Origin: Diphasiastrum complanatum
Taxonomy: Eukaryota > Streptophyta > Lycopodiopsida > Lycopodiales > Lycopodiaceae
Assembly: GCA_029204225.1 (NCBI GenBank)
Contig: CM055102.1
Coordinates: 29,731,632 to 29,795,631, forward strand
Length of the DNA: 64,000 nucleotides
Direction: 5' to 3'
A program made the translations under genes and the position numbers. Below, piece after piece: positions 33,801 through 44,200 of this stretch (positions are counted from its first letter, which is position 1; each line of letters begins with the position of its first letter). The notes below the pieces were generated by a model. It searched no databases and was not told where the DNA came from. It saw only the letters and a list, made by a program, of their open reading frames with translations.

Positions 33801-36800
33801 CATATTGAGTTTGTAGAGAGAGATACTGTTTTTCTCCAGTTACGCTTTGCTCGCCATCGTTTTGTACAGGGTCTTGCTTCTACTGAGAAGCTTGTGCCAC
33901 GCTATTATGGGCCTTTTCATATTCTTGAGCGCCTCAGTCCAGTTACATATCGTCTTGAGTTACCTGCTGCTACTCGGGCTTGTGATATCTTTCATGTCAG
34001 TTTATTATGTGCTGCTATTGAGGATGATGCTCCTCGAGATTCCTTATTTCCTACAAATCCAGAGCTTTTTCCATTCTTGTCAACTGCTATTTTACAGGTG
34101 CGCTTATTGCATAGTTGTCGCCATCGGCAGGTTCAGTTTTTGGTCCAGTGGGATGGTCGTCCTATTGAGGAGGCTACTTGGGAGCCCATTGATGTTTTTT
34201 ATCATACCCCTATCTTGGCTGATCAGGCTCGATCACTTGCAGCTAATATTGCTTCTTGGGATGCTCCGGCTTCTCTTGATGTTCCTTTCTCAGATGGGAT
34301 ATCTTGATGCAGTATTTTTCTCTGGCACTGGTTCTTATCTTATTTTGCCTACATTGGGGGCAATGTTCTTTATAGCCAGGGAGAGCTACGGACTACAGGA
34401 TACAGGCCTACTGGGCTACTCTGTATATATTTAGCAGGCCTCTTTACATTTACTGTTGGTTATGTATATTTCTAGTTACGCATTTTATATTAGTCATATA
34501 CAGGCCCCATAGCCTTTTTATATGCTTATGACCCGCACTGGGTCCTTTTTTATGACATTGACTGGCCTTGGGCCCTTATTATATGGTTATATGTGGAGTG
34601 GGGGCCCGTAGGAGGGCGCACTATTTTCCCTCGACATTTTGCCACCCTTTACTTTTGAGTTTCTATTTTAGGGTTCATTGGTAGGGTATTTATAGGGGCA
34701 TTTGTACACTCATTTTTCAGATTATTGATTGGTATTGCTTGGGCTCTTCGTGGGAGAACCTATTGTCTTGTCTATTGCTTGTAGGGCTTTAGTCTATTGT
34801 TGTCTTTTATGCTTCATTGATTCAACACCCGAGATTTTGATCATAACTGCTATCAGTAAGTAGAATTACTGATTTAGGTCATAAGGTAGAGTTTGAGTCT
34901 AATCAATGCCGAATTATCGATAGGAAAAATAAGATCCTTGCACTCAGCAAGAGGCATGGAAACTTATATGGATTGGCACATTGTTATTCTGATACTAGTC
35001 AAGCCTTGAAAACCTCTGTTCTTGTCAATAAAGCATTACTATGACATCATCGATTAGGACACTTGAATCATACATCTATTTCATACATGTCTAAACGATC
35101 TCTAGCACTTGATCTCGGCTATCCATCCGACAAAGTCAACCCTGTCATAGCTGCATCCCTTGAAAGCAGACTAGAATTCCCTTTAAATCGAGTCTTGAGG
35201 CATGCAACAAAAGATTCGTTAGACGTTGTTCATTCATATATATGTGGTCCAATGCAAACTCTGTTGTTGCTAGATGCAAAGTATTTTATTTCATTTATTG
35301 ATGAATATTCAAGAAGAACAGCTATTTATTTTATTGAGCCGAAATCGGAGGCTTTCAACAAGTTTCGACAATTCAAAGAGCATGCAAAAAATCAAACTGG
35401 CAAAAGAATTAAAGCACTGAGGTTTGACAACGAAGGAGAATATATCTCTACCGAATTCAAGGAGTACTGCCTTAACAACGACATTGAGCAACGATACATT
35501 ACCTCCTAGTTGCCTCAGTCGAATGGTCTTGTTGAGAGAAAGAATAGAACCTTAGCCGAATTGGCAAAATACATGTTATCACATGCGACACTTTCGAAGT
35601 CTTTTTGGGCTGAAGCAGTTTCAACTACAGCTTATGTTCAGGACAGATGTCCTACTAAATGTCTCTCAAACAAAACATCAAACGAAGTTTGGACAAGTTC
35701 CAAACCTTCTTTATCAAACTTACAAGTTTTTGGATGTATCGCTTATGTGCAAATTCCACATGATCTCAAGAAGAAGCTCGACTTCCTGAGTATCAAGTCT
35801 ATTTTCATCAGCTACACTACTTCAGATCAAGCTTATACGTTGTATGATCCTATTGAGTCGAAGATATTCACTAGTCGGGATGTCATCTTCATCGAAGATC
35901 AGTTTATTGACCTCAAAGGTAAAGGCAAAGCTCATATAGTCGAACTTTCGGACTCTTTCGGAACATCAAACTTTCAAGTTCCAAATCTGACTATTCCTAT
36001 TGAAGGTCCAAGCTTCTCTACTCCCAACAAACAACTTATCAACGATGAAGATGAAGATGATGATGTTGCAGTTTAGCAACTACATTTCAATGTATCATGA
36101 TATGTAGACACGTAAACTAAAATTCATACAAATAATGTGTCCAGGCTTCAATACATAGACTATGGCATACAGCTCCTTTTGAAGAGTTGGATAATCTTTT
36201 TGAGTTGAGTTGAGCTTGATAAAAATTCAAATGAACTCATCATGAAATATGAATCAAGATGGAATCTGAAACATTTGCAAGATGTTTTCAGTAGAATCTG
36301 TGCATTGTAGTATCCATGTCATGTGCCAAACTTAGCATTCAAACATCTAATCCATTCATTAACATCAAATTACAAAGGAAATACAAGAAATCAAGAAAGT
36401 AAGCCAAAAATCAAGAAGATAGCTAAAAGTAACAAAACTTCACCAAAATAGGCAAAGTAAGGTATCTTTATTCATGATTATTGATCATTCACAAGATAGG
36501 GGCCTGATTCTAGAGCATGATCATAGCTCTCATGTGATTTTAGGCACATGAACCGCTTTCTTCATCAAGAAAACTCTCAAAGAGAAGCTCCAAGATCTCT
36601 TAAAACTCAAAATTACAAAATGAACAATAGCCTCCAAATTTAGCACGATCTCGGCTATTTATAGTGCTCATTTGTGCCTCTACTATGTTTGGGGCCTTAT
36701 TTAGCTAAATTGGGCCTTACAACCATTATTACAATTCCGCTATTCTCAAATATAGCGAGGTTGTTCGAACCACTTTATTAACTGTCCTATTGACTAGTTC

Positions 36801-39800
36801 TAATCTAATTTAGCTCCATGGCTATATTTGGCAATTCATTAGTAAGCTCATGGGCTAATTACATGTAGCACATGCAAACTTAGCATTCAAACATCTAATC
36901 CATTGATTAACATCAAATTACAATGGAAATACAAGAAATCAAAAAAGTAAGCCAAAAATCAAGAAGATAGCTAAAAGTAGCAAAACTTCACCAAAATAGA
37001 CAAAGTAAAGTATCTTTATTCATGATTATTAATCATTCACAACATAGGGGCCTGATTCTAGAGCATGATCATAGCTCTCATGTGATTTTAGGAACATGAA
37101 CCACTTTCTTCATCAAGAAAGCTCTCAAAGAGAAGCTCCAAGATATCTTAAAACTCAAAATTACAAAATGAAAAATAGCCTCCAAATTTAGCACGACCTC
37201 AGCTATTTATAGTGGTCATTTGTGCCTCTATAATAAGTTTGGGGCCTTATTTAGTTAAATTGGGCCTTACAACCATTATTACAATTCCGCTATTCTCAAT
37301 TATAGTGAGGTTGTTCAAACCACTTTATTAACTGTCCTATTGACTAGCTCTAAACTAATTTAGCTCCATGGCTATATTTGGCAATTCATTAGTAAGCTCA
37401 TGAGCTAATTACATGCACCACATGACACTCCCCTACTTTAAGCATTTTTGCCCTAAAAAATGAAGACCATGTAGTCCTTTGTTGAGTGCCATGTCTCGTC
37501 AATCCCTTGGCGGTAGTCGAGAAGTATTTGGCCACCTTGAATAAGAAACATCTTTTGTTGTATTATTCATGTCAGTAGCCATCTACCATTTAAATTTTGT
37601 TGCCTCAGGTTCCACTTCCAGCTTATTGTTGTAGAACAAGTTTGCGACGAGTTTTCTTCATAGAGAACCTTTGATCTACAACTGATCCCATAGAATTAAT
37701 AAGATCACTGAAGAAGAGATTGATGAAACACATGAAAGTCTCAAGTTGCATTAGTTCTAGCAATGCTCCAAATCAAATGTTTCATTGTCCAAATTTGGCC
37801 ACATTCCAGTCGTTTCCAACTCATCATTCTATTCCAAGAGAGCGTCGTTATGTTGGAATATGAACAACTCATATTCGTTTTGCTGTAAGCAATGATGGTC
37901 CTCTGTTTGATCTCCAAAGATAAATTTGTCATATATACAATGTTGTAAGTAGTGATTATCTTCAGTTCGATCCCCAAAAATAAATTTGTTATATATACAA
38001 GAATAGTCAGTAGTAATATTGATCTCAAACGCTCTTGGATCAACAATCGTGGAAGATAAATCACAAGCCGTCCGTTAATGATGTTGAGACATGATTGGAT
38101 GATCAAGAGATGTATTTGGTGGTTCCTTGATTCCTTTCGATCCTTCATCCATTGAAGAATTCCTCTCTGAAATACTTTCGTTCAAACCAGCACCTTGATG
38201 AGCTTGGAATTGACATATTGATAGTTTTGGAGAGTTTTGCTGATGGAGAGTTGAACACACTGGTGTAGGAATTTCTTCCTACTGAGACTCCAATTTGATC
38301 CGTGGTTGCATCTTTTGTTGTCTTATCCTTAGATCTTGAATTAATGCCTTTTGCATTACATCTGTCAATGTTGGATTTGCTCGAAGTACTTTATCCAAAT
38401 GTTGACGAATGTGATCTTGAAGGCCACATAGATAGTGTTGGATAGATAATTCTTCATGAAGACACCTCTTTTTAGATGCTACAAATGGAATCTGGTATTA
38501 TATGCCTTTACAGAACCAGTTTGTTCTAGCATATACCAAGAGTCCATATAATAATCTATAAATATTTTTGCACAAAACTCTTTGAAATCGTCCCATGACT
38601 TCGGTTAATACTCTGGATGACATAATACTCCTTGCCACCAATCATAGGCTTTTCCTCGAAAGTAGGATGCTGCTATGGTAATTTTGCCCTGATCAGAGAT
38701 AGAATATAGTCGCAGATTCTCATCGACAATAGATAACCAGTCATCAATATGTAATGAATTCATTTCTCCCTCAAAGGTTGGTATGTTCTCAAAAGGAACA
38801 TCAGCAGGATTTCGTTGAATATTGATTTGTTGATGTTGATTTGCCTCTGACGAACTGCTCTCACCATTGTAACAGGAACTAGGAATGGTCACTATGCTCC
38901 CATAATTGATATTGTCCTCTAACTGTAACCCAGTGGTGCCAGCAATTGGTTTAAGAGCCATAGATGAAGCCTCTTCTGTTGGCATGGATATATCATTGAA
39001 TGCCATTGTACAAAGAGATGATTGGTATTCAGAATTATCTTCTTCAAGTTTGTATTGTTCAGATTCAGCTTCGTTATTATCATTGTAGTCTCCATCCTCA
39101 CCGATGTAGTGATTGGGATGCAATTTTGTCTCTTGACAATGTAATCTTTTGTTGTACAATTTGTGAACCATTGGATCTTCTTCATCATACTCACAATTTT
39201 CAGGGATATCATTTGGTTGACCTGTAGGCTCATATTGGTCCTCATGTTGCCATTCAGAGTGATTATGACTCTCATAATCAACAATGTTATACTCGGTTTC
39301 ATATTGGCCATTATTATATTCGTCTACATCACCAGGCTAATATTCTTGATCATCTGGTTGACAATCATGATCCACATCGGAATATTGTTCATGCTCGTTC
39401 GTATCATCACATTGTTGATGATCATCTTGCTGACAATCGCTACCATCACCACATTGTGGATCATCCTGTTGACCATCGTCACCATCATCACATTCCTCCT
39501 CATCTTGTTGACAATCATCACCACCATCATCATACCAGTCACTTTGGTTATCATACTTTTCCATCCCATTGATCTTCATAGTCAGACATATATTCATTAT
39601 CAGTGTCCATGGTGTAGTGACAGATAGTCTGTGGGTTATGGGTCCACAAATTTGACTGAAGTGACAAGAATTTGGGACAATTGAAAATTTCACTCGTAAA
39701 ATCACAAATTTGCTAGTAACAAATTTGTTCTTCTCCACCGTCCCAAAATTCTGAGTCCTCGAATAATGTAACAAAATAGCTATTGGCAAAATGTCAACTT

Positions 39801-41235
39801 TGTTTCATGGATCAATTTTGGCTTTATACCAGTGCTATCATGTCAAGTTTGACGTAATGACCACTTTTGATTTTTTTTGTGTCGAAATCTGAGGTCAAAT
39901 GGAAAAGATATGGAAGTTCAAAGAAATGGATTATAAAATGTAACAACTAAGGCAAAATGGGACAAAGTTATAAACTCTCAAAGGAACAGTCTCCTCAGAC
40001 TGAGGCAGAAAAGGAGTAGATGAAGTGCTACCCATTTCAATCCATCATCGGCTCACTGATGTACGCAACGATCTGCACGCGACTAGACCTTGAATCAAAT
40101 GATGATTTTGAGGGTACAGATAGCTGAATAGTGTCAAGCTCAATGATCTGATTGCTTTTGCTTTTGACTGTACTGAAATCCGACTGCAAGCGAAAGAATT
40201 ATTGACATACAAAAATCGAGGAACAAACGTAATCGAGGCAAACTTAAGAAAAAGGCCCTAACAAAATTTATTTTGGTTTCTTTGAAATATTGGACCGTGA
40301 AAGAAATAAAACTGTAAAAATCTTAAAAATGACGGCAATTTTTTTTCTTGGTTACTTGGGTGATCCGTTGGGGTGCTCGGAAGAAAAATATAAAACCGTT
40401 GTTAAAGAAATAGGAATAAACCGAAAATTTTTAATCGGGCACGTAAAAGGAAGATTCTGGCAGCGTGGGCAGAGGGGCAGCGTATGCAGAGGGACGAGAG
40501 AAAGGGGTAGCCGACGGTTAGAGAGAGAGGGAATGTAGCTGACGGGGAATGTAGAGAGAGAGGGAATGGTGAATGTAGCCGAATGTAGCCGACTCATAGA
40601 GAGAGAGAGAGGATGTAGCCGATGTAAGAGAGATGGTAATCAACTAAATGCAGAAGAATCTGAAACGGAATGTCAGATAGCAATGTAGGCTGCCTTCTCC
40701 ACACTTTTCTGATGTGAATTCGAGTGCGCCTTCCTCCAAAATAAAAAATACAGAACCACAATTGGAGCACGACAATGCAGAGTTCCCTAGAATGTGTTGA
40801 ACCACCTGCGAACCAGTGCTCTCAAAAGGTATGGATGAAGTCTGATAGAGCAGCTTTTAGAGACAAATGAAGAAGTACGTGCATGGCCAGTGCCCAGAAT
40901 TCGTGAATCTCAGTGAGCCAGCGCTCATGGATCAGCACTTAGTAACACGCAGTGAGCCAGCGCTCATGGATCAGCACTCAGTAACACGCAGTGAGCCAGG
41001 ATTAGGCGGCCAATGTTGAGCACACATTCGTTAGTTGTGGCCAGCGGATCCAACCAGTTTTCAAGTCTTTGTTAACTCACTTCTCCAAGGAGGATAGATT
41101 TTTCAAGATAGATTCAAGGAGGATTTTTTTGCTGCGGCTTGGATATTGGATATTACAGAGGCGATCGATTAACCTTACGCTGGATCTGTGTTGGGATCCA
41201 TCGTCATGAGGGCGAAGTGGAAGAAACGTATGCGT

Positions 41236-41298
<63 letters not shown>

Positions 41299-44200
41299 TG
41301 ACTTAGGGTTAGGTTTAGGGTAGGTAGGTAGGTCAAGTTAGGGTGGCATGTAGGGTTAGGTTTAGGCTGCATGAAAGGTTAGGGTTATTTATTTTATTTT
41401 ATTTAAACGAAAAATGCAAGAACTTGAAAAAAATTTACAAAGAAACAGAACTTCAGAAATGAAAGGTTGAAATGCTTCTCTCCCAAATTTCCTACTAAAA
41501 CTAGAACTTGACCTCTTCCACAAGATTTGTCATATCTCCCTCAATTTTCAACCAGATTGGCTACAAATTGGCTCAGATTCAAGCTAAGAGTGAGATCTAC
41601 AATCTTACAGAATTACAGTCAAAACGTTTGGCCAAAAATTCAGCCGAAATGAAAAAAACAAACTGCAAAAAACTATCACTAACTAAAATTGGAAAGAAAA
41701 CACTAAAATGGCCATAACTTGGTCATTATAGCTCCAAATCAGAAACCCAGTACCTTCAGAAAGCTAAGAGAGAGATCTATGATCTACAACAAGAAACTAC
41801 ACAAAAAATGAGGATTAAATAGTCAAAAACTGAATAAAAAATTGTTGGAAATTAAAAAATCAAGAAAACTAGAACAAGATTTTCTACCAAATTTAATAAA
41901 ATCCACCAAATCTGATGGGGAAAGGATCTAATGCTAAATTGTCATGTGCCAAACTTAGTATTCAAACATCTAATCCATTCATTAACATCAAATTACAATG
42001 GAAATACAAGAAATCAAGAAAGTAAGCCAAAAATCAAGAAGATAGTTAAAAGTAGCAAAACTTCACCTCAATAGGCAAAGTAAGGTATCTTTATTCATGA
42101 TCATTGATCATTCACAAGATAGGGGCCTGATTCTAGAGCATGATCATAGCTCTCATGTGATTTTAGGCACATGAACCACTTTCTTCATCAAGAAAGCTCT
42201 CAAAGAGAAGCTCCAAGATCTCTTAAAACTCAAAAACAAAATGAACAATAGCCTCCAAATATGGCATGACCTCAGCTATTTATAGTGGTCATTTGTGCCT
42301 CTACTATAAGTTTGGGGCCTTATTTAGCTGAATTGGGCCTTACAACCATTATTACAATTCCGCTATTCTCAATTATAGCGAGGTTGTTCGAACCACTTTA
42401 TTAATTGTCCTATTGACTAGTTCTAATATAATTTAGCTCCATGGCTATATTTGGCAATTCATTAGTAAGCTCATGGGCTAATTACATGCAGCACATAACA
42501 ATCCAACTGACGACTACCACCAGTTTGTCTCTTATATCTCATTTGAGACATTAGCTTGATGGAATTTTTTTATTATTCAAAATCCTAAATCACTAGTATA
42601 TTCAGACTTCAAATTCTTTAAGAAATGAGAGGAGAATATTTGGAATATATGGATTTGATTACTTGATTGTATTGTTGGTCATACTTTTAAACATCTTACT
42701 ACTAGCCATTACTTGATTCTAAGGTTGATTGGACACAATGTTACAAGATTATTGAAATTTTGTAGAAATGGCATCCAATCTTTGATAATCATGGCTAGAC
42801 TCTCTAGAAACATCCATATTCGATTGATAAAGGTGTGACAGGCTTAGCATAAAGCAAAAGCACTTCTTAAGCAAGCTTTTATGCTCAAACTAGTCAAAAA
42901 CTTGAAAAAATCAACAAAAAAAGGCCTCTTTGAACAAGGCTAAATTCAAAATGAGACAGAAAAAACACTATGCTCAGCTTGGCAACCTATAATTCTTTTC
43001 GAAATGCATTAGAATTGACTTTCTATAGCAAAACCTGAGCTTCATACAAGGCTTTCCATTCCAAAATTAGTAAAAAAGCAAGTTTCATCAAATATTGTGG
43101 CCCATTGGTCTAGATCTACAATGACCTATTCTCTAAGACCACTAGCCACTCAAAAGCAACAAATTATCAAAATTTAGCGAGAAACAAATGAAAATTTGGG
43201 CTTCTACAAGTTTCTTTTTCTTTTTAAAAGAGGACGAAAAGATGCTAGCATGAGAGAATAGTCAACCTAGGAGATTTCATTCATGTATTGGACCAAATAC
43301 CCCTACACCAAATATAAGCACGTCACTTCATGCTACTAAACCTGCTAACAACATTCGTTTACAAAACCACCACATGTCGATGACACAAATCATCTTTATT
43401 TGGAGTTTTACATTATTACAATGGGATATAGAAAAGTATGACATGTTATGAACTAAATTACGTATATGTGGAATGCATGAAGCATGAAGAAACAACATAA
43501 CAAGATCTCAACAAACGATTTCAGCTAAGGGTAAGAAAAGCACAGGCAAATCCTCGACTAGGAAAAGCAACAAGTCTCCTACAAAGAACTCAAGAGTAAA
43601 CTAAATCAAGTGTTTATGCTATCTATTTATACTATCTAGTCTTCTAGCTATTGGAACTTACAATGCTCAAAATATGGAAAAAGAGGGCAATAGACATTCT
43701 CGAGGGAAAGATTCAGTTTTCTTTAAATGTTTTAAATAATGACTAAAGGGGACCTAAATCAGGTTGGTACGATGTAACTCTACTTAATAATAGAAGAAAC
43801 ACCTTGGTGCATTTATTCATAGAAAAAACTAGTAGGTACATTGATGACAAAGATATATACATCCCCGAAGGGAAAGTTTAACCAAATGTAAGCTCAAACA
43901 AGAGCGAAGCTTGCACTAAAACTAAGATTAATCCAGATCTTGGCATTAAAAATAAAGGTGCAAAAACTATGATGATGTCAGTGGGAGTGTCTGCCAATTG
44001 ACTGCAGCAGATTAGAAAAGTGAATAGGTGGTGAGTCGGCTAATGAAGGGAGATGAGATGTAGCAGACCCAGCCACCGTCGCCGGTTACAGGATTGATAG
44101 GGCTTGAGCACATTGTAGGGCAATGGAAATACGTTGTTTGAAAGAAGCCACGAGAATAGAACTTGGAATACCTTGACACTCTGCCGCCCGATGAAAACAC

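Larger units (their letters stand above)
28754..34843 (+). mobile_element. Ty3/gypsy chromovirus, nearly full length, inactive
   Basis: The element has matching LTRs of 188 bp, a tRNA-iMet primer site, gag, protease, RT, RNase H, integrase and a C-terminal chromodomain, all in + orientation. I count about 10 differences between the LTRs (roughly 95 percent identity), nearly all transitions, so the insertion is not very recent. Several frameshifts and stops break gag and pol. The flanks are copia sequence on both sides, but they are not adjacent parts of the copia polyprotein and show no target duplication. The outer ends may therefore have been altered by recombination or deletion. Confidence 0.92.
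36317..42500 (-). mobile_element. Complete gag-only LTR retrotransposon (TR-GAG-like), minus strand
   Basis: The 6,184-bp element is flanked by the 5-bp duplication ATCCA. Read on the minus strand it has a 5' LTR (41,940-42,500), a degenerate tRNA-iMet primer site, a long leader (about 2.3 kb), a gag ORF remnant (39,610-37,741), a polypurine tract and a 3' LTR (36,875-37,427), followed by an extra tandem LTR (36,317-36,874). I find no sense-strand protease, RT or integrase. That layout fits non-autonomous TR-GAG elements, which depend on a partner's enzymes. The LTR ends are inverted repeats, TGTCATGTGC and GCACATGACA. It lies inside DUF639 intron 3. Confidence 0.88.

Noticed and set aside
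33847-34434. 195-codon + frame rich in Leu and Ile over the chromovirus integrase end
   Set aside because: It overlaps the integrase and chromodomain frame; the hydrophobic composition is a shadow of T-rich codons, not a membrane protein.
39163-39627. Isoleucine/Leucine-rich 154-codon + frame resembling a membrane protein
   Set aside because: It is the complement of the Asp/Gln-rich gag repeat region of the minus-strand element (GAT/CAA repeats read as ATC/TTG).
36308-42505. Three similar 0.55-kb blocks as a satellite or CRISPR-like array
   Set aside because: They are the LTRs of one retrotransposon: they have TG/CA-type ends, a polypurine tract, a primer site and a target duplication.
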